Shown: positions 1-9,027, numbered from the stretch's first letter. The stretch: 64,000 nt of DNA from Cupriavidus basilensis OR16 (GCF_000243095.1 NZ_AHJE01000040.1:1-64000); one strand, 5' to 3'. The notes: generated from the sequence alone by a model not told the origin. Numbers and translations are program-made.

Positions 1-57
1 CTTGGGTGCAAGATGCCAACGCCCTACAAAGACGACCACCGCCAACAAATCACCCCC

Positions 58-1752
58 CTACCCCCTAATCCCCCGCATCTTCCACCGATACGCCAACTGC
101 GGCCGCGTAATCCCCAACAACCTCGCCGCCTGGCTCATATTCCCGTTGGCGCGCTGCATGGCTGCCTCCATCAGCACCGTCTCCACATCGCCCAGCGCAA
201 GCTGCTGCTCAGCCATATGATCGAGCAAGCCATGCACGGCGGCCTCCCGCAGCTCAGGCAAGGTACCCCTGACCCCCAGCCGCGGCGCGGTGTCCATGGC
301 AGGCGGCGCGCTGGTCGGCAGGAACAGGTGGTCCGGCCCCCCGTTGCTGGCCAGGATCACGCCACGCTCGATCACGTTCTCCAGCTCACGCACATTGCCC
401 GGCCAGTCGTAGCGGCGCAGCTCGGCTAGCGCGCGGTCGGTGATGCCGACGATCTTCTTGCCGTGGCGCGCGCCGTAGCGGGCCACGAAGCGTTCCGCCA
501 GCAGGCGGATATCGTCGAGCCGCTCGCGCAGCGGCGGGATGGTGACGGGGTAGACGTTGAGCCGGTAATACAAGTCCTTGCGGAAGGTGCCTTGCTTCAC
601 GGCCTCGGCCAGGTCCACGTTGGTGGCCGCCACCAGCCGCACGTCCACCTTGCGCGGCTCGGTGCCGCCCACGCGCTCCACCTCGCCCTCCTGCAGCACG
701 CGCAGGAGCTTGGACTGCGCCGACGCCGACAGCTCGCCCAGCTCATCCAGGAACAGGGTGCCGCCGTGCGCCCGCTCGAAGCGGCCCTGACGCGACTGGT
801 GCGCGCCCGTGAAGGCACCCTTCTCCACGCCGAACAGCTCGGCCTCGATCAGTTCATCGGGAATCGCGGCGCAATTGACCGCGATGAACGGCTTGTCGGC
901 CCTGGCGCTCACGCCATGCAACGCTTGCGCAAAGCGCTCCTTGCCAACGCCGGTCTCCCCCAGCAGCAGCACCGTGACACTGCTCCCGGCGGCGCGCTGC
1001 AGCAGGCCCCAGGCGGCGCGGAACTCGGGCGAGCAGCCCACCAGGTCGGCTGGCTTGTCGGTGCTGCGCTGCAGGGCGCGCAGGTGCTCGACCTCGCTTT
1101 GCAATTCCAGGATGGTCTCGATCACCGGGTCAGGCTGGTAGAGCGCCAGCACCTCGGCGCCGTCTTCCCACGCCTCTAGCGGCTTGCCGACGATGCGGCA
1201 GTGGTCAAAGCCGCAGGCAATGCACTCAACCTCGCGATAAAGGATGGTGCGGCCCATCAGGGCCGAGGTGTAGCCGGTGGCGTAGCCGATCTGCATCCAG
1301 CAGGCAGGCGCGTCGACGATGCCGAACAACTGCCTGTGCACATCCCCCTCGAAGGAGTCTTCCCACAGGAATTCGCCATCGTAGATGCCGGCGGCGATAT
1401 CGATATCCACCTTGACCGGCGTCACCCGCACCACGCCTTCGATGGTGTGCAGGCAAGGCCCGATCTCGAGCAGGCCGAAGTCGCTGTCGCCCGGGCGCAG
1501 CTTCTTGGCCAGCTCCGCGTCGCGCATGCCCGAATGAAAGCCCATGCGCATGAACAGGCCCCGCGCGCGCTCCATGCCTAGGGTATCCACCAACTCCTTG
1601 CGCAAGGCCCCGAGCGCGGCGGTATGGAGCAGGATCATGCGCTGCTCGTCCAGCCAGATCGAACCCTCCTCCATGGCAAAGCGCAGGCGCCGCGCGAGAT
1701 GCGCCAGGCCGTCGCGCATGGTGGCCGAAAACTTGTCGGTTGAACTACTCAT
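58..1752 (-). CDS. Sigma-54-dependent activator with XylR_N/V4R sensor (PoxR/DmpR/MopR type)
   Basis: A 564-residue enhancer-binding transcription activator. Residues about 15-115 resemble the XylR_N aromatic-sensing domain. Residues about 120-190 are a V4R domain with C151, C177, C180 and C185, which by comparison with phenol sensors could bind zinc. The AAA+ core has Walker A GETGVGKE (about 265-272), the sigma-54 contact loop GAFTGA (312-317) and Walker B GTLFLDELGE. A Fis-type helix-turn-helix closes the protein. I chose the ATG at 1752 because GAGGAG lies just upstream; a longer open frame to 1827 has no such site. The gene diverges from a patatin-like lipase across an intergenic region with a perfect inverted repeat and a minus-strand -24/-12-like element. 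The effector is unknown. No phenol hydroxylase genes lie nearby, so an aromatic ligand is only inferred from the family. Confidence 0.93.
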   Translation of the reverse strand: MSSSTDKFSATMRDGLAHLARRLRFAMEEGSIWLDEQRMILLHTAALGALRKELVDTLGMERARGLFMRMGFHSGMRDAELAKKLRPGDSDFGLLEIGPCLHTIEGVVRVTPVKVDIDIAAGIYDGEFLWEDSFEGDVHRQLFGIVDAPACWMQIGYATGYTSALMGRTILYREVECIACGFDHCRIVGKPLEAWEDGAEVLALYQPDPVIETILELQSEVEHLRALQRSTDKPADLVGCSPEFRAAWGLLQRAAGSSVTVLLLGETGVGKERFAQALHGVSARADKPFIAVNCAAIPDELIEAELFGVEKGAFTGAHQSRQGRFERAHGGTLFLDELGELSASAQSKLLRVLQEGEVERVGGTEPRKVDVRLVAATNVDLAEAVKQGTFRKDLYYRLNVYPVTIPPLRERLDDIRLLAERFVARYGARHGKKIVGITDRALAELRRYDWPGNVRELENVIERGVILASNGGPDHLFLPTSAPPAMDTAPRLGVRGTLPELREAAVHGLLDHMAEQQLALGDVETVLMEAAMQRANGNMSQAARLLGITRPQLAYRWKMRGIRG

Positions 1753-1811
1753 TGTCTCCTCTCTTGGCGGCCAGGAAATCCTCGGCGCGCGTGCTTTTCC
1801 TGGCACTGCAT

Positions 1812-1826
1812 GCACATTATGTGCCA
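1812..1826 (-). promoter_or_regulatory. Candidate sigma-54 (-24/-12) promoter reading into the activator gene
   Basis: Read on the minus strand the site is TGGCAC-N5-GTGC, with GG and GC 12 bases apart as in the consensus TGGCAC-N5-TTGC. It lies 60 bases upstream of the activator start at 1752 and points into it, suggesting autoregulation. It is a single match by eye and has one mismatch in the -12 element. Confidence 0.4.
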
Positions 1827-1838
1827 TCCACGCCCTGC

Positions 1839-1875
1839 GGCGACATTGCGCCTGTCATGCCGGCGCAATGTCGCC
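1839..1875. promoter_or_regulatory. Perfect 14-bp inverted repeat, candidate activator-binding site
   Basis: GGCGACATTGCGCC at 1839-1852 is followed after nine bases by its exact reverse complement at 1862-1875. It lies between the divergent sigma-54 activator and the patatin-like gene. The arm length suits a dimeric Fis-type helix-turn-helix protein, so it may be the enhancer site of the adjacent activator. It could also fold as a hairpin in an RNA. Confidence 0.5.
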
Positions 1876-1926
1876 TATGCTTTCCTTGACAGGGATCCCC
1901 GGGGCTATTGCACCGCACCACAAACT

Positions 1927-2889
1927 ATGGAAAAAATTGCCTTTGTCTTTGCAGGGGGCGGCAGCCTCGGCGCCATCGAGGCTGGCATGCTGCGCGAGCT
2001 GGTGGCGTGGGGTATCAAGCCCGACATGGTAATCGGCGCCTCGGCCGGCGCCATCAACGGCGCCTATTACGCCTGCAACCCGCATGTGGCTGGCACCAAC
2101 CAGCTGGAGACGCTTTGGCGCGGCTTGCGCCGGGCCGAGGTGATGCCGTGGTCGTGGCGCAGCTTGTTTGGCATGCTGCGCGGACAGCGCGCCCACCTGG
2201 TCGACTCCGCCGCGCTGCAGCGCCTGCTTTCGCGCCATTTCGGCGATATGGCGCTGGAACGCGCCGAATTGCCGCTGTACGTGGTGGCCACCGATATGGC
2301 AACCGGCGCGGAGGTGGTGTTGTCCTCCGGCAGCCTGGTCCAGTCGGTGCTGGCCAGCGCAGCCATCCCGGGCGTGTTTCCGCCGGTGGCACTGGGCGGG
2401 CGGCAGCTGATCGATGGCGGCGTGGCCAACAACACGCCGGTGTCCACCGCCATCCGCCTGGGCGCCACGCGCGTGGTGGTGCTGCCGGCAGGCTTTGCCT
2501 GCGCCCGGCGGCGCGAGCCGCGCGGGCCCATCGACCATGCCTTCAACGCGCTGTCGCTGCTGGTGGCGCGCCAGCTGGTGCAGGACCTGGAGCGCTGGGC
2601 CGATCACGCGCACATCTCGGTCGTCCCGCCGCTGTGCCCGCTCGACGTCTCCCCCTACGACTACACCCAGTGCGGCACGCTGATCGACCGTGCCGCCGCG
2701 GCCACGCTGGCCTGGCTCAACGCCGGCGGACTCGACAGCCGGCACATCCCCGGCGCGCTATCCCCGCATTCGCACGACGAAGCCAACCCGAGCTGCGACT
2801 ACGACCCGCACCAGGCACACCCCGCGCACGGATCCGACAACACGCATCAACCCCACGCCGGCCACACGCACGCTTCCGTCCCGCCGTAA
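1927..2889 (+). CDS. Patatin-like phospholipase / serine acyl hydrolase
   Basis: A 320-residue cytoplasmic patatin-fold hydrolase. The glycine-rich oxyanion segment GGGSLGA is at residues 10-16, the nucleophile motif GASAG at 37-41 puts the catalytic serine at 39, and the second member of the dyad is D163 in IDGG. There is no signal peptide. Family members hydrolyse acyl esters of phospholipids or other lipids; the substrate here is unknown. The last roughly 45 residues are low-complexity and histidine-rich (HSH, HQAHPAH, HQPHAGHTH), outside the catalytic fold, and could bind metal. The start is the ATG directly before EKIAFVF; a longer frame to 1810 has no homology. It is transcribed divergently from the sigma-54 activator and is followed by a CoA-transferase on the same strand. 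Confidence 0.9.
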   Translation: MEKIAFVFAGGGSLGAIEAGMLRELVAWGIKPDMVIGASAGAINGAYYACNPHVAGTNQLETLWRGLRRAEVMPWSWRSLFGMLRGQRAHLVDSAALQRLLSRHFGDMALERAELPLYVVATDMATGAEVVLSSGSLVQSVLASAAIPGVFPPVALGGRQLIDGGVANNTPVSTAIRLGATRVVVLPAGFACARRREPRGPIDHAFNALSLLVARQLVQDLERWADHAHISVVPPLCPLDVSPYDYTQCGTLIDRAAAATLAWLNAGGLDSRHIPGALSPHSHDEANPSCDYDPHQAHPAHGSDNTHQPHAGHTHASVPP

Positions 2890-2970
2890 GCCGGCTTCGG
2901 CATTGGCGAATTGCGTGGCCGGCCGATCCAGCGAATGATGCGGGACAACCTCTCTCAGGATGGCAAGCAC

Positions 2971-4188
2971 ATGAGCGCAATTCTCGACGGCATCAAGGTA
3001 CTCGACCTGACGCGGGTGGTAGCCGGCCCATGGGCCACGCAGAACCTGGCCGACATGGGTGCCACCGTCTACAAGATCGAGAAGCCCGGTGATGGCGACG
3101 ACACCCGCAAGATGGGCCCGTTCCTCACTGACGCGCAGGGCGCAGTCACCAACGACTCCGCCTTCTACCTCGCCTGCAACCGCGGCAAGCAGTCGCTCAC
3201 CATCGATATCTCCCAGCCCGAGGGCGCCGAGCTGGTGCGCCAGCTGGCCGCCCGCTGCGACGTGGTGGTGGAGAACTACAAGGCCGGCAGCCTGAAGAAA
3301 TACGGCCTCGACTACGAATCCATCCGCGCGGTGCGCCCCGATGTGATCTATTGCTCGGTCACCGGCTTCGGCCCCGATGGCCCCTACGCGGCCCGCCCGG
3401 CCTACGACTTCATCCTGCAAGGCATGGCCGGCCTGATGAGCACCTGCGGCCAGCCGGACGGCAGCCCAGGCGGCGAGCCGATGCGCACCGCCATCCCCAT
3501 CACCGACATCCTCACCGGCCTGTACGCCACCGTCTCCCTGCTCGGCGCGCTCTACCACCGCCAGGCCACCGGGGAAGGCCAGTACATCGACGCCGCCATG
3601 CTCGATGCCTCGGTCGCCGTCAACGGCCACCTGGCGCTGGGCTACCAGATGACGGGCAAGCTGCCGCGGCGCGCCGGCAACAGCAACCCGGTCGCCGCGC
3701 CATCCGAAGTCTTTGCCTGCCGCGACGGCCACCTGATCATTGCTTCCGGCAACAACGGCCAGTTCGCCGCGCTATGCAAGCTGCTCGGCATCCCCGAGCT
3801 CGCCGCCGACCCGCGTTACGTGCAGAACGCCAACCGGGTTGCCAACCGCGATACGCTGCGCGAGACGATTGCCGAGCGCGTGGCGACCTGGAGTGCGGCG
3901 GACTTGCTGGCATCGCTGGAACGCGCCGGCGTGCCCGGCGGCCCGATCAACGAGCTCGACGAAGTGTTCGAGGATGCGCAGGTGAAGCATCGGGGCTTGC
4001 TGGTGCAACTGCCGCACGGGCGCGGCGTGGATGCGCCGAGCCTGCGCAGCCCGATGCGGTTCTCTGCCACACCCGTGGTGATGCGCTGCCCGCCGATGCT
4101 GGGCGAGCATACGGATACCGCCCTGCGGGCGGAACTGGGCTTGAGTGATGGGGATGTCGCGGGCTTGCGGGAGCGGGGAATCCTGTAG
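2971..4188 (+). CDS. CaiB/BaiF family CoA-transferase
   Basis: A 405-residue class III CoA-transferase, the usual length for the family. It begins with the typical VLDLTRVVAGPWATQ segment and has the central ATGEGQYIDAAMLDAS region, where family members carry the catalytic aspartate that forms the aspartyl-CoA or acyl anhydride. These enzymes move CoA between carboxylic acids, and some relatives are 2-methylacyl-CoA racemases. AGGA lies about ten bases before the ATG at 2971. The gene starts 81 bases after the patatin-like gene on the same strand, so co-transcription is possible. The substrate cannot be assigned. It is intact, unlike two of the other four CoA-transferase genes in this window. 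Confidence 0.9.
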   Translation: MSAILDGIKVLDLTRVVAGPWATQNLADMGATVYKIEKPGDGDDTRKMGPFLTDAQGAVTNDSAFYLACNRGKQSLTIDISQPEGAELVRQLAARCDVVVENYKAGSLKKYGLDYESIRAVRPDVIYCSVTGFGPDGPYAARPAYDFILQGMAGLMSTCGQPDGSPGGEPMRTAIPITDILTGLYATVSLLGALYHRQATGEGQYIDAAMLDASVAVNGHLALGYQMTGKLPRRAGNSNPVAAPSEVFACRDGHLIIASGNNGQFAALCKLLGIPELAADPRYVQNANRVANRDTLRETIAERVATWSAADLLASLERAGVPGGPINELDEVFEDAQVKHRGLLVQLPHGRGVDAPSLRSPMRFSATPVVMRCPPMLGEHTDTALRAELGLSDGDVAGLRERGIL

Positions 4189-4197
4189 CTGGCCATT

Positions 4198-4233
4198 CGG
4201 TTGACCGCCCGGTTGACCGCACGGTTGACCGCT
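4198..4233. repeat. Tandem repeat, three 12-bp units
   Basis: Three consecutive copies of CGGTTGACCGCN lie just after the CoA-transferase stop. Each unit contains the small inverted repeat CGGT..ACCG. No function is apparent. Confidence 0.8.
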
Positions 4234-4333
4234 CTGCTGGCTGCCTTGCGTGCGGCGCGCAACGCTCGGAATTGACGCGCCCGGGGAACGGGTACATCCT
4301 CTGGACATACTCTTCCCATCAGCGGAGCAAGCC

Positions 4334-4618
4334 ATGACCTCTAACGAATTCGCATCGTTCAAGGCACACTTGTCCATGTTGCTGCGCGACCTTCCGGTCG
4401 GGACCACGGCGGACCTCAGCGACGTGGCCGTGGCGGCGTATTGGGACGGCACGCGGATCGTCGGCACCTACCTGCGCGACGGCGGGCACCTGGACGAAGC
4501 CTTCGACTTCGACGAAAACGCCTGGGAAAACTGGCACGACGACTTCATCGGCTGGCTGGCCACGCCGAGTTTCACGCAGCGCGATGAGCTGAGGGCTTCG
4601 CTGGCGGGTGCAGGCTGA
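4334..4618 (+). CDS. Small acidic hypothetical protein
   Basis: A 94-residue protein I do not recognise. It is acidic and rich in aromatic residues (AYWDGTRIVGTYL, FDFDENAWENWHDDFIGWL), with no signal peptide, no membrane segment and no cysteine, so it is probably a soluble cytoplasmic protein. The ATG at 4334 follows a GGAG about eight bases upstream; the frame is open further upstream but looks non-coding. It lies between a CoA-transferase and the convergent peroxiredoxin gene. Confidence 0.7.
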   Translation: MTSNEFASFKAHLSMLLRDLPVGTTADLSDVAVAAYWDGTRIVGTYLRDGGHLDEAFDFDENAWENWHDDFIGWLATPSFTQRDELRASLAGAG

Positions 4619-4667
4619 CGGCCATCGCGCTCGCGGCATGGGAAGGCGCCGCCCCGGAGGATCGGCG

Positions 4668-4700
4668 CCACTGCCTCGCCACTGCCTCGCCACTGCCTCG
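4668..4700. repeat. Tandem repeat, three 11-bp units
   Basis: Three head-to-tail copies of CCACTGCCTCG lie in the convergent gap between the small hypothetical gene and the peroxiredoxin gene. A fourth, diverged unit follows. Confidence 0.8.
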
Positions 4701-4735
4701 CCACCATCGCGTCACGAGAACGTCCGGCGCGTACC

Positions 4736-5389
4736 TTACTTCGGCTGTGATACCACCCGCAGGTACGGCTTGAGCGTCTTGAAACCCTGTGGGTATTTCT
4801 TCTTGGCGTCGTCGTCGGAGACCGAGGTGGGGATGATCACGTCTTCGCCCGGTTTCCAGTTCACCGGCGTGGCAACCGTGTGTTTTGCGTTCAGTTGCAG
4901 CGAATCCAGCAGCCGCAGCACTTCGTCGAAATTGCGGCCGGCGCTCATCGGATAAACCAGCATCGCCTTGACTTTCTTGTCCGGCCCGATCAGGAACACC
5001 GAGCGCACGGTGGCATTGTCCACGGCAGTGCGCGGCCCGCCACTCGCGTTCGGATGGATCATGTCATAGAGCTTTGCGACCGTGAGGTCGACGTCGCCGA
5101 TCATTGGATAGTTGACGGCGTGGCCCTGCGTTTCCTCGATGTCCTTGACCCACTTCTGGTGGTCGGCGACCGGGTCCACGCTCAGGCCGATGATCTTGGT
5201 GTTGCGCCGGTCGAATTCCGGCTTGAGCCGGGCCATATAGCCCAACTCAGTGGTACAGACCGGGGTGAAGTCCTTTGGATGGGAGAACAGGATCGCCCAT
5301 TTGTCCCCAATCCACTCGTGGAAACTGATTTTCCCTTCCGTGGTATCAGCAGTGAAATCGGGCGCTTCGTCACCGATGCGAATCGACAT
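4736..5389 (-). CDS. 1-Cys peroxiredoxin (Prx6 type)
   Basis: A 217-residue thiol peroxidase that reduces hydrogen peroxide and alkyl hydroperoxides. The peroxidatic cysteine is C45 in the motif PVCTTE, preceded by the conserved FSHPKDFTP stretch. There is no second cysteine in the protein, which fits the 1-Cys class that needs an external thiol. The C-terminal domain has the Prx6-like segments VNWKPGEDVIIP and KYPQGFKTLKPYLR. The ATG at 5389 follows GGAGG at a good distance; the frame extends upstream without homology. It stands alone and is convergent with the small gene at 4334. Confidence 0.95.
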   Translation of the reverse strand: MSIRIGDEAPDFTADTTEGKISFHEWIGDKWAILFSHPKDFTPVCTTELGYMARLKPEFDRRNTKIIGLSVDPVADHQKWVKDIEETQGHAVNYPMIGDVDLTVAKLYDMIHPNASGGPRTAVDNATVRSVFLIGPDKKVKAMLVYPMSAGRNFDEVLRLLDSLQLNAKHTVATPVNWKPGEDVIIPTSVSDDDAKKKYPQGFKTLKPYLRVVSQPK

Positions 5390-5632
5390 GTTCAACCTCC
5401 ATGGGTTTAAGTGGGGGCGAGACAATGACCGGCATGGTAGCGGCTGTCGTCCCGACGCTGCCGTGACTTTCGGCGCGCTAGGCTCAGTATAGTGGGCTGT
5501 GACGCTGCGCAAAGGTGGAGACGGGAGGTAATGCAAGCGCGCCCCCAGTACCGTGCGCCGCACGCACGGCAACGGCTCTCGCGTACTTCGCGAATCACCT
5601 GCGCCAGCTGGATATTCCGTTGCGGCATGGCG

Positions 5633-6962
5633 CTAACGATCCAGCGCGCCGCGCACAGCCGCCTCGAACCTGGGATCCAGCACCGCGCCCACATTGAAGC
5701 GCGACCACGGCGATGTTGCCTCGGAGTCCACGCGGAAGACGCGCCCCGGGGCGATCACGACTTTCCGCGGCAGCAGCTTCTGCGCCAGCACCAGCGAGTC
5801 GTCCACGTTCGGCAGCGCGCCCCACAGGTACAAGCTCTGCTCGGTCCGCGCGAAGACGCGTGCATCCAGCCGGTCGAACAGCGCCAGGGCCTTGCCGGTG
5901 GCCTCCGCCAGGCGGGAGCGCAGCTTTGTGATGTAGCGCTGGTAGTGCCCTTCGCTCAGGATCACGTCGACGGTGCGCTCGCAGTACTCCGAGCTGCTCA
6001 CGTGGATCAGCGCCTTGAGATCGGCGAGATCGCTTGCCAGGTCGGCGCCGCAGGCAATGAATCCCACCCGCAACGCCGCGGAGAAGGATTTGGAGAAGCT
6101 GCCGATATAGAGGGTCCGCTCGAGCTGGTCCAGCGCCGCGAGCCGGGGCAGCGTGGTGGGCTTGAAATCCGCCAGCGCATCGTTTTCCACCAGCAGCAGG
6201 TCGAACTTCTGTGGGATTGTGCGCGACGGACTGGGTGAAGAACAGGCGCGGCCGCTCCTGGATCAGCAACTGCTCCAGCGCCTCCAGGTCAGGCCCATCG
6301 GCAAGGCGCGGCACACCGACGATCCTGACGCCAGCCAGCTTGAGCTTGCCGAACAGCGGGTAGTAGCCGGGATCGTCGACCAGGACCGTCGCGCCAGCCG
6401 GCAGGAAATACCGTATCACCAGGTCGATGGCATCGTTGGCGCCGTGTGTCAGCACGATCTGCCGGGGATCGGCGCCGATGCCAAGGTCGCCCAGCTTGCG
6501 CACCAGGTGGTCACGCAGGGGGCCGTAGCCGAAGCGATTGCCGTAGCGGAACAAGGCACCCAGGCCGGTGCGCACCACCTTGTGGTGGTACTTGTCCAGG
6601 CGCGCCTCCGATAGCCACGCCACCGGCGGAAACCCATCGCCCACCGCCAGCACGTCCGGGCTGCTCTTCAGTTGCTCGCGCATCAGCCAGACGATGTCCA
6701 TGGCGCGCCGCAGCGAGCCGGCATCTTCGTCCCGCGGCGCTTTGGCCGGCCGCTCGAGCACGAAGTAGCCGGAGCCACGCCGGGGTTCCACCAGCGCGCG
6801 CGCCACCAGGATCTCGAACGCGGCGAGCTTGTCGCCGGTGCGGTAGGCGCCTTCGACAATCTGCCGCTCGATGGAATCGGCCAGCGCAGTGGCAATCGAG
6901 GGGGATCTGGGGAGGGGGATCTGGGGTTCGTCATCGGCTAGTGCTCCGGAAGGCTGGATCAA
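5633..6962 (-). pseudogene. Broken MocR/GntR-type regulator (wHTH fused to class I aminotransferase)
   Basis: A MocR-family transcription factor joins an N-terminal GntR winged helix to a PLP-dependent aminotransferase-fold domain. Here the winged helix lacks its core. After GDKL at about residue 45 the sequence jumps to AFEILVARALVE, so about 20 codons holding the recognition helix are gone in frame (near 6825). A second lesion near 6208 removes about 17 codons after AHNPT and shifts the frame; the protein resumes as FDLLLVENDALADF in another frame and runs to the stop at 5633. The PLP lysine motif SFSKSFSAALRVGF is in that second part. It is divergent from mvaA across an 83-bp gap with GTACC-type half-sites, so it was probably the regulator of the mevalonate genes. 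As read, it cannot make a working regulator. Confidence 0.85.
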
Positions 6963-6976
6963 ACTGTCCCGCCCAA

Positions 6977-7006
6977 CTGTACCTTTTTATACTGGTACAG
7001 TGTACC
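6977..7006. promoter_or_regulatory. Overlapping palindromes, candidate MocR operator and mvaA promoter region
   Basis: CTGTACC (6977-6983) and GGTACAG (6994-7000) form a perfect 7-bp inverted repeat with a 10-base spacer. The second arm also pairs with TGTACC at 7001-7006. The three half-sites are spaced as expected for a GntR/MocR dimer. TATACT at 6988-6993 could be a -10 element. The gap lies between the broken regulator and mvaA. Confidence 0.5.
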
Positions 7007-7045
7007 TAGACTGTCTCCATTCCAAACCCATTCACGGAGACACCG

Positions 7046-8332
7046 ATGGTGACCGATTCGCGCCTGCCCAACTTCCGCGCCATGACGCCCGCCCAGCGCC
7101 TGGCCTACCTGGGCGACGCCGCCGCCTTGTCGGCGCAAGATATCCGGCTCGTGGCCGAGCCCGGCGCCCTGAGCGTCGAACTCGCCAACGGCATGATCGA
7201 GAATGTGATCGGCACGTTTGAGCTGCCATTTGGCGTCGCGGGCAACTTCCAGGTCAATGGCCGGGACGTGCTGGTACCGATGGTGGTGGAAGAGCCGTCG
7301 GTGGTGGCCGCGGCCTCGTTCATGGCCAAGCTGGCGCGCGAATGCGGCGGCTTCGAGACTTCCAGCACAGGCCCGCTGATGCGGGCGCAGGTGCAGGTCC
7401 TGAGCGTCACGGACCCTTATGGCGCCCGCCAGGCCTTGCTGAAGCAGCGCGAGGCGATCCTGGACGTGGCAAACGGCCGCGACAAGGTGCTGATCGGCCT
7501 TGGCGGCGGCTGCAAGGACATCGAGGTCCACGTCTTCCCCGATACACCGCGCGGGGCCATGGTCGTGATCCACCTGATCGTGGATGTGCGCGATGCCATG
7601 GGCGCCAACACGGTAAACACCATGGCCGAAGCCGTTTCGCCGCTTGTCGAAAAAATCACCGGCGGCGCCGTGCGGCTGCGCATCCTCTCCAACCTGGCCG
7701 ACCTGCGGCTGGCACGTGCCCGCGTGCGGCTGACGCCGGCGGTGCTCGCCACCAAGGAGCGTAGCGGCGCCGAGATCATCGAGGGCGTGATCGACGCCTA
7801 TGCCTTCGCCGCCATCGACCCCTACCGGGCCGCCACGCACAACAAGGGCATCATGAATGGCATCGACCCCGTGATCGTGGCGACCGGCAATGACTGGCGC
7901 GCGGTCGAGGCCGGCGCCCATGCCTATGCCTGCCGCGGCGGCCGCTATACGTCCCTGACGCACTGGGAGAAAGACACCAGCGGCGCCCTGGTTGGCACCA
8001 TCGAAATGCCGATGCCGGTGGGCCTGGTCGGGGGCGCCACCAAGACGCATCCGCTGGCGCGGCTGGCGCTGAAGATCCTCGACGTCAAATCTGCCCAAGA
8101 GCTCGGCGAGACTGCGGTCGCCGTGGGCCTGGCGCAGAATCTTGGCGCGCTGCGGGCGCTGGCTACCGAGGGCATCCAGCGCGGCCACATGGCGCTGCAT
8201 GCGCGCAACATCGCGCTGGTGGCCGGCGCCACCGGCGACGAGGTCGACAGCATCGCGAAACGCATGGCCGAGGAGAAAGACGTGCGCACCGACCGGGCCG
8301 TGGCGTTGCTGACGGCGCTCAGGAGCCGCTAG
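7046..8332 (+). CDS. mvaA: Class II (degradative) hydroxymethylglutaryl-CoA reductase
   Basis: A 428-residue HMG-CoA reductase. In catabolism it oxidises mevalonate plus CoA to HMG-CoA with NAD. The sequence is a very close class II match and the length equals that of the Pseudomonas mevalonii enzyme. The known catalytic residues fall at the same numbers: E83 in VEEPS, K267 in HNKGIMNG, D283 in GNDWRA and H381 in [10 protein letters not shown]. The signature [10 protein letters not shown] is at 52-61. The ATG at 7046 follows GGAGACACCG. The two transport genes downstream lie on the same strand and probably form an operon with it. The HMG-CoA lyase that would complete mevalonate breakdown is not in this window. 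Confidence 0.96.
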   Translation: MVTDSRLPNFRAMTPAQRLAYLGDAAALSAQDIRLVAEPGALSVELANGMIENVIGTFELPFGVAGNFQVNGRDVLVPMVVEEPSVVAAASFMAKLARECGGFETSSTGPLMRAQVQVLSVTDPYGARQALLKQREAILDVANGRDKVLIGLGGGCKDIEVHVFPDTPRGAMVVIHLIVDVRDAMGANTVNTMAEAVSPLVEKITGGAVRLRILSNLADLRLARARVRLTPAVLATKERSGAEIIEGVIDAYAFAAIDPYRAATHNKGIMNGIDPVIVATGNDWRAVEAGAHAYACRGGRYTSLTHWEKDTSGALVGTIEMPMPVGLVGGATKTHPLARLALKILDVKSAQELGETAVAVGLAQNLGALRALATEGIQRGHMALHARNIALVAGATGDEVDSIAKRMAEEKDVRTDRAVALLTALRSR

Positions 8333-8433
8333 GCAGGTAAGCAGATAAGCAGGTAAGCGGCAACGCGCGGCACGGCCGCGGCGAAGGACAAGAACAAGAA
8401 CCGAAGGACAAGAACAAGAACAAGAACAAGAAC
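8333..8433. repeat. Low-complexity tandem repeats between mvaA and the membrane-protein gene
   Basis: An 8-bp series (GGTAAGCA, GATAAGCA, GGTAAGCG) follows the mvaA stop. From 8383 there are two blocks of AAGGACAAGAACAAGAAC-like sequence built from the 6-mer ACAAGA. They sit within a 176-base non-coding gap. Confidence 0.75.
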
Positions 8434-8508
8434 TAGAGCTGGCATCGACGCGGGCAAGCCCGCAAGCCCACAAGCACCTGGATGCCAGCCATATCCGGAG
8501 ACATGCAA

Positions 8509-9027
8509 ATGAAAACACAGCAAGCGCCATCGGCGCGGCGCCTCGTCGAGGTTTGGGGAGATACCGCCGATACCCGGCACCTGGCGTGGTCCATCGCCAT
8601 CGGGGCCGTGGTCAGCCTGACGGGATTCCTGATCGCCAGCCGCGTGCTCAACGGGCTGGTCAAGACACCAGAGCTGGCGCGTGCCTACGCCATGCTGGCC
8701 GGCCTGGCGGGCTGCCTGCTTGCGGGCGTCATCTGCGCCTGCCTGTTCAAGCCTAAACGGGAAGTGATCGAGGGCGAGTCCGGCGACCCGGCCTGGCGCA
8801 AGGAAGTACTGGACAAGCTCGCCGAGGAAGCCGGCGGACTCGGCGCCATCGCGGACCTTCCCCCGTCCGTGGTGCGGGAGCTCAAGGAGTTGCAACTCTT
8901 CGCGCTCTTCGCAGCGCGCGAGCGCCGCAACGGCGCGCCGCAGCCGGCGGAGGACATGGCGCTGTCCGCGCCCGCCACGCTTACCACGTCTAGCACGCCC
9001 GTCAGTCCCCGGTCCAACCTGGCTTGA
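8509..9027 (+). CDS. Two-helix membrane protein next to a TctA-like permease
   Basis: A 172-residue protein of no family I recognise. Two hydrophobic segments at about residues 24-46 and 53-75 look transmembrane. The remaining hundred residues are hydrophilic, with an acidic middle and a Ser/Thr/Pro-rich tail. I chose the ATG at 8509 because GGAG at 8497-8500 is eight bases upstream; two earlier ATGs are badly spaced. It lies between mvaA and a TctA-like permease, where a tripartite tricarboxylate transporter would carry its small subunit TctB. TctB normally has four helices and no long soluble tail, so this is at most a functional analogue. Confidence 0.8.
   Translation: MKTQQAPSARRLVEVWGDTADTRHLAWSIAIGAVVSLTGFLIASRVLNGLVKTPELARAYAMLAGLAGCLLAGVICACLFKPKREVIEGESGDPAWRKEVLDKLAEEAGGLGAIADLPPSVVRELKELQLFALFAARERRNGAPQPAEDMALSAPATLTTSSTPVSPRSNLA

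Noticed and set aside
1886-1911. Sigma-70 promoter for the patatin-like gene
   Set aside because: TTGACA at 1886-1891 is good, but TATTGC follows after only 14 bases, which is too short for a standard promoter.
8509-9027. Annotation of the two-helix protein as TctB
   Set aside because: Only two helices are seen and the tail is long and soluble; TctB has four helices. Position alone is not enough.
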